Shown here: piece by piece, positions 27,601 through 36,081 of the stretch | Position numbering within the stretch: position 1 is the first letter of the stretch | How the letters are laid out: each line of letters opens with the position of its first letter | Assembly: GCA_033283265.1 (NCBI GenBank) | Contig: JAWMQN010000007.1 | Coordinates: 62,001 to 126,000 of the forward strand | Source: Mangrovimicrobium sp033283265 | Lineage (GTDB): Bacteria > Pseudomonadota > Gammaproteobacteria > Pseudomonadales > Halieaceae | Direction of reading: 5' to 3' | DNA: 64,000 nt | Notes under the pieces: model-generated | Told to the model about the DNA's origin: nothing | The model's database searches: none | The model's input: the letters and a program-made list of their open reading frames with translations, nothing else | Program-made: the position numbers and the translations under genes

Positions 27601-28611
27601 GCGACGGAAGCTGGTGAAACGGCAGTGGCAGAGCCCCCGGCGAAGCTCCCGGACCTGCGCACCACCGTCGTCAATGTACAGCGCCTGTTGTGGAAGCAGC
27701 GCGAACTGGGCGAGTTGCGCTTCAGGGTCAGCGGCGAGAACGGCGATTACCGCGCTGAAAGTATTGCGGGGCAAATAGCCGGACTGGTGTTTTCACCGCA
27801 GCGCGATGCCAGCCTGATCTTCGAGGAGGGCGGTGAATCCCGGCTGTCGGCGCTGCTCGAGTTCAGCGATTTCGGCAATACCCTGGCGGCGCTGGGTTAC
27901 GCTCGCTCGCTGGAGACCGACCGGGGCAGCCTGGATCTCGCGCTCAGCTGGACCGGAGCGCCCCAGGATTTCAGCCTCACAGCACTGAACGGTTCGCTGG
28001 GCATCGCAGCGCAGGACGGGCGCTTCCTGGAAACCGGGAGTGCCGGTGCGCTCAAGGTGGTGGAAATCCTCAATCTTGCCGGCGTCGTCGAACGGCTCAG
28101 TCTTTCCCATGTGTTCGAGACCGGCATCGCCTTCGACCAGATGACCGGCGAGGCCTTCTTCTACCCCGGCAGTATCGAACTGGCCGATCTCACGGTGCGC
28201 GGCAGTTCCAGTGCCTTTGCCATGAGCGGGGTGTCGGATATCGCCAGTCGCAGCCTGGACGGGGAACTGGTGGCGACCCTGCCGGTGGCGAACAACCTGC
28301 CCTGGGTTGCTGCGCTGGCCGGCGGCCTGCCGGTGGCCGCAGGGGTGTTCGTGGTGAGCAAGGTATTCGAAAAACAGGTGAACAGGCTGTCCAGCGGGGT
28401 GTACCGGATCGAAGGTACCTGGAATGCCCCGGAAGTGACCTTCGATCGCATCTTCGATGACGAAATGCGCACGGCGGAGGGGCGTGAGCCGGTGCTGCCG
28501 ATACCCGATGATCCCAATTCGCCGGTAGTGCTGTTGCTGCCGGATGATCCCGCCCTGCTGGCTGCGCCCCAGGCTGCTCCGCTGCCGGACCCGAATCAGC
28601 CGGGACCCTGA
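24616..28611 (+). CDS. yhdP: YhdP-family AsmA-like lipid transport protein
   Basis: Very large envelope protein (1331 residues) with an N-terminal membrane helix (about 12-32) and long repetitive beta-rich periplasmic body, ending with an AsmA_2/DUF3971 type C-terminal domain (LNGSLGIAAQDGRFLETGSAGALKVVEILNLAGV is split across about 1126-1158). E. coli YhdP is one of the AsmA-like bridges that move phospholipid to the outer membrane. The start is TTG 24616 (MRKSIFHKLSKLLW). The Pro-rich tail (about 1295-1331) follows the conserved domain. The stop lies inside the convergent darP gene (16-base overlap). No nit or tldD follows. Confidence 0.92.
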   Translation: MRKSIFHKLSKLLWAGAVAAIVTLAVYVSLGRLLASNLGNWQGQVTAEINRHLPFKVSADNLQGSWSSFTPGIALHDLEITLPGGDSPLNLIGGRFGVDVLDSLATRSLQFTSLRLEALELQARLTEQGKLVLPGFTDSSGEVGTWLREFLLNLETLELRDNVVHLSFPGGEQRTLSLDVLLTRSGSSRQLDLLLRSDNGTRLHFIASGLGDPFRPKSFVGDAYAELELGRLDRAGELFAALPAELLGGGLQGRAWLQWSQGNSTADLALAGKQLHLRSADGEWEWQAADIELQARLQRSESGIELAIDNARVAAAGESAALPRSQLHLGEEGWQLRTAALELEPLYRVLATARMPETWSGVFSALAPRGDLQALQLTLPGGAAPTGRWHLSANFSGLAVDAWHGAPGLRNAGGYLELEPGGGRLALEGEQFSLLFPGIYAEPLDYHRARARFDLGWDERAVTLRSGLIEAVGDEGTVHALFGLGVPLQTTAAGVEMELLAGLSDSHPRYRNKYLPEVLDAGLRKWLAEAVGEGRVSEAGFLWRGSLRPAAAPLRSVQAMLNFAETELKYQPEWPPLQGVSGVMLVDDINVSVWGREARLYDARLASLSAETWKAADGPLRLVIDTSIEGAVADALATVSASPLERLSGGAFRQWRAEGPLAAQLHLELDLSQAGGAPSVELQASVEDTGLSIEPGGLQLEKLAGSVAYSTRSGFSSQQLQGQLWGRPLAIELTSPGAEGAVADGREGAGVAIAFEGRAEATDIADWLRQPALQLARGEAAFSGSISLAPAQPPQLYLTSSLEGMALDLPAPWSKAADSATAFSLTATLGDERRQVEARLADSLALAIDLAQGADAGFALGLDSDPPAPLAGGVRVAGHTQKLDVEEWQAFGSRYFSGLAETEAVGATDGWAPGAQSPRLDIAGLQVAELHLWNNVLDNVEFNLQAEGEDLAVQFSTPWLAGQYRSRPGQLAALDIDSIDLGAIPKPEQDADPLAATEAGETAVAEPPAKLPDLRTTVVNVQRLLWKQRELGELRFRVSGENGDYRAESIAGQIAGLVFSPQRDASLIFEEGGESRLSALLEFSDFGNTLAALGYARSLETDRGSLDLALSWTGAPQDFSLTALNGSLGIAAQDGRFLETGSAGALKVVEILNLAGVVERLSLSHVFETGIAFDQMTGEAFFYPGSIELADLTVRGSSSAFAMSGVSDIASRSLDGELVATLPVANNLPWVAALAGGLPVAAGVFVVSKVFEKQVNRLSSGVYRIEGTWNAPEVTFDRIFDDEMRTAEGREPVLPIPDDPNSPVVLLLPDDPALLAAPQAAPLPDPNQPGP

Positions 28612-29126
28612 GCCTCGTCCAGTTCCCGCAGGTAGCGGAACAGCTTGCGGCTGGCGGCGGGCGGCTGCTGGCGCTCGCGTTCCTTCTGGTGTTGCAGCAG
28701 CATCTGGCGCACCTGCTGGCGATCCGCCTGCGGGTAGCGCTCGAGCAGCAGGCCGACCCCGTCCTGCCCGGCGGCGAGCACCTCGTCGCGCAGGCTCTCC
28801 AGGCGGTGGAAGCGGGCATTGTCTTCGCGCGCCGGCTGGAACAGGCGCTCGAGGGCTTCGCTGATCGGCGCCGGGTCGATGTCGCGCATCAGCTTGCCGA
28901 TGAACTGCAGGTGGCGGCGCAGCGCGCTGCGACTCTTGATATTGCGGGTTTCCCGGATCGCCTTGAGCAGGCGCTCGTCGTCCAGCGGAATCTGCTGTAG
29001 CTGTTTTTCACTGAGCGCGGTCAGCTGTTCCCCGAGCGCCTGCAGCGCGTGCATTTCCTTCTTGCGCTGGGTCTTGCTCGGGCCCTCCTCGAAATCGTCT
29101 TCGTCGGAGTAATATACGTCAGCCAT
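28596..29126 (-). CDS. darP: Ribosome biogenesis factor DarP (YjgA)
   Basis: 176-residue, highly charged helical protein that assists late 50S assembly in E. coli. Recognisable: DEEDFEEGPSKTQRKKEMHA-like N-terminus (here SDEDDFEEGPSKTQRKKEM) and SRSALRRHLQFIGKLMRDID. In relatives it neighbours pmbA; here it is followed, upstream on the same strand, by mgtE with an 8-base overlap. Its 3' end overlaps yhdP by 16 bases in opposite orientation. Confidence 0.92.
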   Translation of the reverse strand: MADVYYSDEDDFEEGPSKTQRKKEMHALQALGEQLTALSEKQLQQIPLDDERLLKAIRETRNIKSRSALRRHLQFIGKLMRDIDPAPISEALERLFQPAREDNARFHRLESLRDEVLAAGQDGVGLLLERYPQADRQQVRQMLLQHQKERERQQPPAASRKLFRYLRELDEAQGPG

Positions 29127-30471
29127 AAACTACGCTCGCCAGACCGAGAAAAGACAGAAAACCGACCACGTCGGTCACCGTGGTCAGCAGCACGCCGCCG
29201 GCGAGGGCCGGGTCGATTTTGGCGCGGGTCAGAATCAGTGGCAGCGCCGCACCGGCGAAGGCGGCCATCAACAGGTTGATGACCAGCGCCGCGGCGATTA
29301 TCGCGCCGATCACCCAGTCCTGGAACCACAGCGAGGCGGCAACCGCCACCACGCTCGCCCACAGCACACCGTTGAGCAGGCCGATGACCAGCTCGCGATT
29401 GAGCAGCCAGGCCTGGTTGTTGCGGCCGACCTGGCCGATGGCGATGCCGCGCACCAGCACGGTGAGTGTCTGGGTGCCGGCGATGCCGCCCATGGACGCG
29501 ACGATGGGCATCAGCACCGCCAGGGCGACCACCTTTTCGATCGTGCCTTCGAACAGGTTGATGGTTGCCGCGGCGATAAACGCCGTGACCAGGTTGATGC
29601 CCAGCCAGACCGCGCGTTTCGGCGCCGCCTTGAGTATGGGGGCGAAAGTGTCCTCATCCTCGTCGAGGCCGACCATGGACATGAAGGAGTGGTCCGCGTC
29701 CTCGCGGATAACGTCGACCACGTCGTCGATGGTGATACGCCCGAGCAGGCGTCCGGTCTCATCCACTACCGGGGCCGATACCCAGTCATTGCGCTCGAAC
29801 AAACGTGCAACTTCGTCGTCCGGCATGTCCACCGGGATCGGGTCGACGTCGGTCACCATCATCTCGCGCACGCTGGCGGAAGGCTCGGCGACCAGCAGGG
29901 TGTGCAGCGGCAACAGGCCGATAAACTGGTCGGAGCGGTTCACCACGATCAGGTTGTCGGTCATCTTCGGTATGTCGCTGTGGCGGCGTAAATAACGCAG
30001 CACGACGTCGAGGGTGAGGCGCGCGCGCACGGTGATGGTGTCCGTGCTCATCAGGCCGCCGGCGACGTCGTCGGGGTAGTTGAGGACCTGCTCGACCCGG
30101 GCGCGGTCCTGGTGGTCCATGGCCTCGAGTACTTCCCGGGTGATGGCGTCCGGCAGCTGTTGCAGGATGTCCGCCAGGTCGTCGTCCGCCAGGCCCTCGG
30201 TGATGGTGGCCACCTCGGCGGCGTCCATCTTCGACAGGAAGTGGGCCTGCAGGTCGTAGGAGAGTTCACCGATGACCTCGCCTTCGGTATCCACGTCGAC
30301 CATCTTCCACAATACATCGCGGAATTTTGGCGGTGAGGATTCGAGCAGGTGGGCGATCTCGGCAGGCGAGAGTCCGTTGAGCATGCGGCGGCCGTGCACG
30401 AAGGCGCCGCTTTCCAGCGCCAGCGTCAGCTTGTCGAGGGTTTCCTGCGATGTCGGCTGGGTCGGTGGCAT
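29119..30471 (-). CDS. mgtE: Magnesium transporter MgtE
   Basis: Mg2+ channel/transporter of 450 residues: cytosolic N-domain (about 20-130), two CBS domains (about 135-255) and a five-helix membrane domain (about 285-450). In characterised MgtE the N and CBS domains bind Mg2+ and close the pore. The 110-base upstream gap to ptsO shows no obvious Mg riboswitch. Confidence 0.94.
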   Translation of the reverse strand: MPPTQPTSQETLDKLTLALESGAFVHGRRMLNGLSPAEIAHLLESSPPKFRDVLWKMVDVDTEGEVIGELSYDLQAHFLSKMDAAEVATITEGLADDDLADILQQLPDAITREVLEAMDHQDRARVEQVLNYPDDVAGGLMSTDTITVRARLTLDVVLRYLRRHSDIPKMTDNLIVVNRSDQFIGLLPLHTLLVAEPSASVREMMVTDVDPIPVDMPDDEVARLFERNDWVSAPVVDETGRLLGRITIDDVVDVIREDADHSFMSMVGLDEDEDTFAPILKAAPKRAVWLGINLVTAFIAAATINLFEGTIEKVVALAVLMPIVASMGGIAGTQTLTVLVRGIAIGQVGRNNQAWLLNRELVIGLLNGVLWASVVAVAASLWFQDWVIGAIIAAALVINLLMAAFAGAALPLILTRAKIDPALAGGVLLTTVTDVVGFLSFLGLASVVYG

Positions 30472-30581
30472 GCCTGTTATTTCCTGTTCCGGCGACGGGT
30501 GCGGGTGCGTTGCAGGAAAAAGATTATGCGGAAAAGCACCGGGAGCAACAACGCAATTAGTTACGCTGCAACTGCTGTGCC

Positions 30582-30851
30582 TTATTCAGGCTCGCCGAAA
30601 CGGCCTTCGATAAGCGCGATGAGCGCCGCGACTGCGGCATCTTCGTCGTCGCCCTCGACGTGGATGTCGAGCACGGTGCCCTTTGCCGCGGCCAGCATCA
30701 TGACCGACATGATGCTCTTGGCATCGACCATGTTGCCATCGCGCCCGGCGAGAATACGGCTGGAAAATGCTGAACTGCAGCCGACAAACTTGGCGGCGGC
30801 GCGGGCGTGCAGGCCCAGTTTGTTTATTATGGTGACCTGGGTCTGAATCAC
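30582..30851 (-). CDS. ptsO: HPr-like phosphocarrier NPr
   Basis: 89-residue HPr-family protein with phosphorylatable His15 in KLGLHARAAAKFV and the KSIMSVMML helix. In the nitrogen PTS it passes phosphate from EI-Ntr to PtsN. It is the last gene of the rpoN cluster and overlaps rapZ by 4 bases. Confidence 0.94.
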   Translation of the reverse strand: MIQTQVTIINKLGLHARAAAKFVGCSSAFSSRILAGRDGNMVDAKSIMSVMMLAAAKGTVLDIHVEGDDEDAAVAALIALIEGRFGEPE

Positions 30852-31702
30852 TGTAGTTCCCTGTGCCTGAGATGTACTTCCGGATACTCCTGGCAGTAGT
30901 GACGGTACAGCCTATCGGCCAGATATACTGACCGATGCTGGCCGCCGGTACAACCGATCGCAATGGCGATGTAACTGCGGTTGCTGTCCCGGTAGCGGGG
31001 CAGCCAGCGGTCGAGAAAGCTGCGGATATCCGTGTACAACTCGCCGCTCATGGCCTGGGCCTCGAGAAAGTCGCGCACCTCGGTGTCGAGCCCGGTCAAG
31101 GGGCGCAGCTCCTTCACCCAGTGCGGGTTGGGCAGCATCCGCACATCGAACACCAGGTCGGCGTCGCTGGGCACACCGCGCTTGAAGCCGAAGGACTGGA
31201 AGGTAATCGACATACTGCCTTCGCCGGAGCCGAGAAAGCGCTGGCGGATCGCGTCGCGCAGTTCGTGGATGGTCATCTGGCTGGAGTCGAGTATCAGCGC
31301 GGCATCGGCGGCGATCGGCGCGAGCAGGGCGCGTTCGCGTTCGATCGCCTCCGCCAGCGGCGTATCGCCGGAACTCAACGGATGGCGGCGACGGGTTTCC
31401 GAAAAGCGTTTGATCAGCACCGCGTCCTGGGCTTCCAGCAGCAGGATCTCACAACGCACGGTAGCCGGCAGCGAGTCTTTCACCTGGGAGAAGCTGGCCA
31501 GGTCCTTCCACGCGTTGCGGGCATCGATGCAGACCGCGGTACCCTTGAAGTGGGCGAACTCCGGGCGACTGGTTTCCTCCACCAGTGCCGGCAGCAGGGA
31601 TACCGGCAGATTGTCGATGCAGTAGTAACCCTCGTCCTCCAACTGGTGCAGCGCGGTACTCTTGCCGGCGCCGGAGCGCCCGCTGATGATGATGAGGTGC
31701 AT
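30848..31702 (-). CDS. rapZ: RNase adapter protein RapZ
   Basis: P-loop protein of 284 residues that in enterobacteria delivers the GlmZ sRNA to RNase E and so controls GlmS. Walker A GRSGAGKST at 8-16; the C-terminal RNA-binding domain carries IAIGCTGGQHRSV. Lies between ptsN (2-base gap) and ptsO. Whether GlmZ/GlmY exist in this organism is unknown. Confidence 0.95.
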   Translation of the reverse strand: MHLIIISGRSGAGKSTALHQLEDEGYYCIDNLPVSLLPALVEETSRPEFAHFKGTAVCIDARNAWKDLASFSQVKDSLPATVRCEILLLEAQDAVLIKRFSETRRRHPLSSGDTPLAEAIERERALLAPIAADAALILDSSQMTIHELRDAIRQRFLGSGEGSMSITFQSFGFKRGVPSDADLVFDVRMLPNPHWVKELRPLTGLDTEVRDFLEAQAMSGELYTDIRSFLDRWLPRYRDSNRSYIAIAIGCTGGQHRSVYLADRLYRHYCQEYPEVHLRHRELQ

Positions 31703-31704
31703 CC

Positions 31705-32163
31705 TCAGTCGCTCCCGACACCCGCGGCAGCGTACAGCGCAGCGTCGTCACTGGCCGCCCGCAGGCGATCGCAGTAGTCCTGCTGGCTGAACAGCCGGGC
31801 GATACCGGCCAGGGTATTCAGGTGCTGCTGCTCCTCGCCATCGGGTACCAGCAGGGCAAATACCAGGTCCACCGGCTTGCTGTCGGGAGCGTCGAAATCG
31901 ATCGGCTCGGAAAGGGTCAACAGGGCGCCGATTGCCGCCCCACAGCCGGGGATGCGACAGTGGGGAATGGCGATCCCCTGGCCCAGCCCGGTACTGCCGA
32001 GCTTCTCGCGGGCGATCAGCTGGCTGAACACCTCGTCGTAGGAAAGTTCGGGTTTGTCGTTGCTGATCAGCCGGGCCAGGGATTCGAAAAGTCGTTTCTT
32101 GCTGAGCCCCGGAACCTGGCTCGCAGTGCGTTCCGGGGTCAGTAAATCACTCAGTGCTTGCAT
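31705..32163 (-). CDS. ptsN: PTS IIA-like nitrogen regulatory protein PtsN
   Basis: EIIA-Ntr, 152 residues; phospho-acceptor His68 in GIAIPHCRIPG. Controls K+ transport and other processes through its phosphorylation state. It follows hpf by 10 bases and precedes rapZ, the standard order behind rpoN. Confidence 0.95.
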   Translation of the reverse strand: MQALSDLLTPERTASQVPGLSKKRLFESLARLISNDKPELSYDEVFSQLIAREKLGSTGLGQGIAIPHCRIPGCGAAIGALLTLSEPIDFDAPDSKPVDLVFALLVPDGEEQQHLNTLAGIARLFSQQDYCDRLRAASDDAALYAAAGVGSD

Positions 32164-32173
32164 GGGGTGGGTA

Positions 32174-32461
32174 TCAGTGACCTCGGGATTTTTCTTTGTG
32201 CTTGATCAACTGGCGGTCCAGCTTGTCAGCGAGGAGGTCAATGGCAGCGTACATGTCCTCGGACTCGGCCTGGGCGAACAGGTCAGCTCCCGAGATGTGC
32301 ACCGTCGCCTCTGCTTTCTGCACCATTTTTTCGACGATCAGGGTGACCTGGGTGTTGGTGATATTGTCGAAATGCCGCTGTAAGCGTTCGAACTTGCTCT
32401 CAACGTAAGTGCGCAGGGGGTCGGTGACCTCAACATGATGTCCGCTGACGTTCAGTTGCAT
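32174..32461 (-). CDS. hpf: Ribosome hibernation promoting factor, short form
   Basis: 95-residue protein (MQLNVSGHHVEVTDPLRTYV) that binds stalled 70S ribosomes and promotes 100S dimer formation. Short form, lacking the C-terminal dimerisation domain. SD AGGAG is seven bases upstream of the ATG. It is separated from rpoN by 136 bases, so it may also have its own promoter. Confidence 0.95.
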   Translation of the reverse strand: MQLNVSGHHVEVTDPLRTYVESKFERLQRHFDNITNTQVTLIVEKMVQKAEATVHISGADLFAQAESEDMYAAIDLLADKLDRQLIKHKEKSRGH

Positions 32462-32559
32462 GGTTTGGCTCCTTTTTCTGGATATCCCGGACTCTCACCG
32501 GGGGGCGGCGTCACCGTAAACCGGGGGCGCCATATGCTAAGTCTAGACCACCTGCGGGG

Positions 32560-32591
32560 GGGCTTGCAGCAGCCCGAGCCAAGGCAAGCCC
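32560..32591 (-). other. Hairpin between rpoN and hpf
   Basis: GGGCTTGC and GCAAGCCC (32560-32567 and 32584-32591) can form an 8-bp stem with a 16-base loop directly behind the rpoN stop. There is no U-tract, so it may be an RNA-stability or processing element, not an intrinsic terminator. Confidence 0.4.
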
Positions 32592-32597
32592 GGCGCT

Positions 32598-34064
32598 TCA
32601 TACCAGGCGTTTGCGCTCGTTGGATGGCGGAATATTCAGGCTGTCGCGGTACTTGGCGATCGTGCGCCGAGCGACCTCGATACCCTGGTCTTCCAGCAGC
32701 TGGGCGATCTTGTTGTCGCTCAGCGGCTTGCGCGGGTTCTCTGCCGCGACCAGCTTCCTGATCAGGGCGCGAATGGCGGTGGAAGAGCACTCGCCGCCAC
32801 CGCTGGTGGAAACGTGGCTGGAGAAGAAATACTTGAGCTCATAGATGCCGCGCGGGGTGTGCATGTATTTCTGCGTGGTCACCCGGGAGATCGTCGACTC
32901 GTGCATTTCCACCGCCTCGGCGATGTCGTGCAGTACCAGGGGCTTCATCGCCTCCTCGCCGTACTCGAGGAAGTTGCGCTGGTGCTCGACAATCTTGCTC
33001 GCCACCTTCATCAGGGTTTCATTGCGGCTTTGCAGGCTCTTGAGGAACCAGCGCGCCTCCTGCAGGTTGTCGCGCAGGTAGGTGTTGTCGGCGCTGTTGT
33101 CGGCGCGTTTTATCAGGCTGGCATAGTCGCTGTTGATGCGCAGCTTTGGCGCGATGTCCGGGTTGAGTTCGACCACCCAGCGGCCCTCGCGCTTGCTGAC
33201 GAAGACATCCGGTACGACGTACTCGACCTCTTCCGGGGCGAAGGATTCGCCGGGATTGGGGTCGAGCTGCTGCAACAGGCTCAGCACCGCTTTCAGTTCC
33301 TCCTCGGAGAGGCGGGTGCGGCGCAGGATCTGGTTGAAGTCACCGCCCGCGAGCTGGGCGATATGGCGATTGAGGATCAGCCGCGCCTGCTCGATGAATG
33401 GCGTATTGGGCGGCAGTTGCTGCAGTTGCACCAGTAGGCATTCCTGCAGGTTGCGGGTGCACACGCCGGCCGGCTCGAACTGCTGCAGGCGGTGGAGAAC
33501 CGCCACCACCTCGTCCATTTCAATATCCAGCTCGGGATCGAAAGCCTCGAGGATTTCTTCCAGGGAAAGCGTAATACGGCCGTTGTGGTCCGTTGCGTCG
33601 AGCAGGGTCAGGGCGATCAGGTGATCGCTCTCGGAGAAGCGGGTCAGGTTCAGCTGCCAGAGCAGGTGGTCGTGCAGGGATTCCCGCGAGGTGTTGCGCG
33701 ATTCAAAATCGCCATCGTCGTCCATCGGGGTGGGTGGGGGCGCGGAACTGGAGGGGAGCAGGTCGTCCCAGCGGGTGTCTACCGGCAGTTCCTCCGGCAT
33801 GTTCTCGGCGGCACTGTTGCTGCTGGCGTTCAGCTCCGTGACATCCCACTCGCTATCGCTGCCGGTGCTGCGCTCCTCGGCGCTGTCGCCTTCACCCTCG
33901 CCGTGATCCTCTTCGCCGACTTCCAGCAGCGGGTTGCTGTCCAGCGCCTGCTGGATCTCCTGCTGCAGATCGAGGGTCGACAGTTGCAGTAAGCGGATGG
34001 CCTGCTGCAGCTGCGGCGTCATGGTCAGCTGCTGGCCGATCTTTAGTTGGAGCGATTGTTTCAT
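32598..34064 (-). CDS. rpoN: RNA polymerase sigma-54 factor
   Basis: 488-residue sigma-54 with Gln-rich activator-interacting region I (about 1-50), acidic region II (about 55-120), core-binding region III and the RpoN box ARRTIAKYRD near the C-terminus, which reads the -24 promoter element. Directs activator-dependent transcription (nitrogen, motility and others). Next to lptB upstream and hpf downstream as in most gammaproteobacteria. Confidence 0.97.
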   Translation of the reverse strand: MKQSLQLKIGQQLTMTPQLQQAIRLLQLSTLDLQQEIQQALDSNPLLEVGEEDHGEGEGDSAEERSTGSDSEWDVTELNASSNSAAENMPEELPVDTRWDDLLPSSSAPPPTPMDDDGDFESRNTSRESLHDHLLWQLNLTRFSESDHLIALTLLDATDHNGRITLSLEEILEAFDPELDIEMDEVVAVLHRLQQFEPAGVCTRNLQECLLVQLQQLPPNTPFIEQARLILNRHIAQLAGGDFNQILRRTRLSEEELKAVLSLLQQLDPNPGESFAPEEVEYVVPDVFVSKREGRWVVELNPDIAPKLRINSDYASLIKRADNSADNTYLRDNLQEARWFLKSLQSRNETLMKVASKIVEHQRNFLEYGEEAMKPLVLHDIAEAVEMHESTISRVTTQKYMHTPRGIYELKYFFSSHVSTSGGGECSSTAIRALIRKLVAAENPRKPLSDNKIAQLLEDQGIEVARRTIAKYRDSLNIPPSNERKRLV

Positions 34065-34128
34065 CGACTGGCGGATCGATTCCCTGGGTGCTTCCCGTCA
34101 CTGGGTCGCGTGGTTGGTTACGGCTTGG

Positions 34129-34158
34129 AGTGTAGCGTCAGCGCGCAAAGGCTGGCAA
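34129..34158 (-). promoter_or_regulatory. Candidate sigma70 promoter for rpoN
   Basis: On the minus strand TTGCCA (34158-34153) and TACACT (34134-34129) are 18 bases apart, about 65 bases before the rpoN ATG in the 146-base lptB-rpoN gap. The -35 matches five of six bases, the -10 four of six. Confidence 0.4.
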
Positions 34159-34210
34159 CTACTTGGCAAGGAAATTGCTTATTGACTTTTTTACACTCGC
34201 TGGTTCCAGC

Positions 34211-34936
34211 TCAAAGGCGGAACTGCTCGCCGAGATAGACCTTGCGCACCTGTGCGTTGTCAAGAATTTCCTGGGTGTTGCCCGAGGCGATGATGTGCCC
34301 CTCGCCGACGATGTAGGCCTTCTCGCAGATGTCCAGAGTGTCGCGGACATTGTGGTCGGTAATCAGTATGCCGATGCCGCGGTCGCGCAGGTGATTGATG
34401 ATCTGCTTGATGTCGCTGACGGAAATCGGGTCGACACCGGCGAAGGGTTCATCGAGGAGGATGAAGTCCGGCTCGGTGGCCAGCGCCCGGGCGATTTCCA
34501 CCCGCCGGCGTTCGCCGCCGGAGAGCGACTGGCCGAGGTTGTCGCGCAGGTGCTGGACGTGGAATTCCTCGAGCAGCATGTCGCGGCGCTCCAGGCGTTG
34601 CTTGCGGTTCAGGTCGGGGCGGGTTTCCAGGATCGCCAGCAGGTTGTCGCCGACCGACAGCTTGCGGAAGATCGAGGCCTCCTGTGGCAGGTAGCCAATG
34701 CCGTGCCGCGCCCGCTCGTGCATCGCCTTGCGGGTGATGTCCTCGCCATTGAGTTCTATCGCGCCGCGGTCCGCCGGGACGATGCCGATGATCATGTAGA
34801 AGCAGGTGGTCTTGCCGGCGCCGTTGGGGCCCAGCAGGCCGACCACCTGGCCGCTGGCGATTTCCAGCGAGACGTCCTGGACCACCTCTCGACCGCGGTA
34901 GGCCTTGGCCAGGTTACGTGCCGTCAGGTGCGCCAT
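34211..34936 (-). CDS. lptB: LPS export ABC ATPase LptB
   Basis: 241-residue ATPase that drives LPS extraction with LptFG. Walker A GPNGAGKT (36-43), signature LSGGERRR, Walker B FILLDEP followed by AGVDP. Overlaps lptA by 23 bases, so the operon lptC-lptA-lptB is tightly coupled. Confidence 0.97.
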   Translation of the reverse strand: MAHLTARNLAKAYRGREVVQDVSLEIASGQVVGLLGPNGAGKTTCFYMIIGIVPADRGAIELNGEDITRKAMHERARHGIGYLPQEASIFRKLSVGDNLLAILETRPDLNRKQRLERRDMLLEEFHVQHLRDNLGQSLSGGERRRVEIARALATEPDFILLDEPFAGVDPISVSDIKQIINHLRDRGIGILITDHNVRDTLDICEKAYIVGEGHIIASGNTQEILDNAQVRKVYLGEQFRL

Positions 34937-35537
34937 CGACAGCCTCCTGCGTCGTCGAGTTGGCGCTCGCGGCCGGGGTGTTGGGGTCGGCCGGTTCTGG
35001 CGCCCCAGCGTTTTGCTCGTCCTGCAGCTGTTGGGTGACCTGCGCGGGAATAACCACCTGGACCCGGCTGCCGTCAGTGCTGCCGTCGGAATCCGCCTTG
35101 ACCAGTTTCTCGTTGATGAAGTAGTCGATGCGGTCGCCGGTGACGATGGCGCCCTCCTGCTCGATGCTGGCCTCGTTGCGCAGTTCGACCCGCGCCTCGT
35201 CCCGGTAGTACTCGATCTGCTTCGCCTGGGCGGTGATCTCCCCCCGGTCGAGTTCCGGTTGCTGGCGCAGGGTCGCGGGGCCGCCGCGGGCGGTGATCCT
35301 GCTGGCGTCCTTGCCGGTGTGGTAGACGGTGAGGACGTCGGCTTCTATGTGCAGGCTGCCCTGGTCGAGAACTACCTTGCCCTTGTACTCGGTGTAGCCC
35401 TGGTTCTCGTCGCGCAGTGCCTCGGCGGCCTCGATCCGGATCGGCTTTTGCTGGTCGCCGGGCAGGGCCAGCGCCGGCCCGCCGAGTGCGCAGAGGAACA
35501 GGCTGCCGGCAAGCAGGCAGTTACGGAACCCGCGCAT
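34914..35537 (-). CDS. lptA: LPS transport periplasmic protein LptA
   Basis: Forms the periplasmic beta-jellyroll bridge carrying LPS. Start ATG 35537 (MRGFRNCLLAGSLFLCALGG) gives 207 residues with a signal peptide cut after ALA near residue 25. OstA-like core about 30-165 (IRIEAAEALRDENQGYTEYK); the C-terminal tail is Ala/Pro/Asn-rich and low-complexity. Its start overlaps lptC by 17 bases. Confidence 0.94.
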   Translation of the reverse strand: MRGFRNCLLAGSLFLCALGGPALALPGDQQKPIRIEAAEALRDENQGYTEYKGKVVLDQGSLHIEADVLTVYHTGKDASRITARGGPATLRQQPELDRGEITAQAKQIEYYRDEARVELRNEASIEQEGAIVTGDRIDYFINEKLVKADSDGSTDGSRVQVVIPAQVTQQLQDEQNAGAPEPADPNTPAASANSTTQEAVDGAPDGT

Positions 35538-36081
35538 AGATGCTCTCCACGTTAGGTCCAAGTGCAATGGTCTCCTGGTTCAGGCGCGCCAGCATGCCGT
35601 CGGCGCGGGTGACATTGCCACCCTGGCTGATGGTGACGGGCACCGTCGAGCGCGCCTCGCGGGAGTCCAGGTGGATGTCGAGACTGTTGCTGTCCAGTCG
35701 TGTGCCGGTCTGGTCGTGGGACAGCACGACGCTCTGGCGCAGCAGCAGGCGCTGGCGCCCCGGCTGGAAGCGCCCGCGTTCGGCACTGGCGGACCAGGTG
35801 CGGTTGTTGTCGCTGTGGGCGTAGAAGCGCGGCTCGGTAAGCACCGCATCGCCGTTGCGCCCGAACTGCTCGACCCGCTCCGATTCGAGGATGTCCGAGA
35901 GCACCCCCTGCTCTGTATAGCTGCGCGAGCGGGCCTGATCGATATAGCTGGTGGGCAGCGGGTCGCCGTCAGCCTTGCGCGGGGCCTGGTCCTGCAGCGG
36001 GGTGGAGCCGTACTGCCAGAGATAGTTGGCAATCAGCAGCAGTGCGAGCGCCAGCAGGGTATGTACCAGTGGTTTCGGCAT
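35521..36081 (-). CDS. lptC: LPS export protein LptC
   Basis: Bitopic inner-membrane protein, 186 residues, with a membrane helix at 7-22 (HTLLALALLLIANYLW) and a periplasmic jellyroll that passes LPS from LptBFG to LptA. Landmarks: QFGRNGDAVLTEPRFYAH and DQTGTRLDSNSLDI. It shares a base with the kdsC stop. Confidence 0.92.
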   Translation of the reverse strand: MPKPLVHTLLALALLLIANYLWQYGSTPLQDQAPRKADGDPLPTSYIDQARSRSYTEQGVLSDILESERVEQFGRNGDAVLTEPRFYAHSDNNRTWSASAERGRFQPGRQRLLLRQSVVLSHDQTGTRLDSNSLDIHLDSREARSTVPVTISQGGNVTRADGMLARLNQETIALGPNVESIYARVP

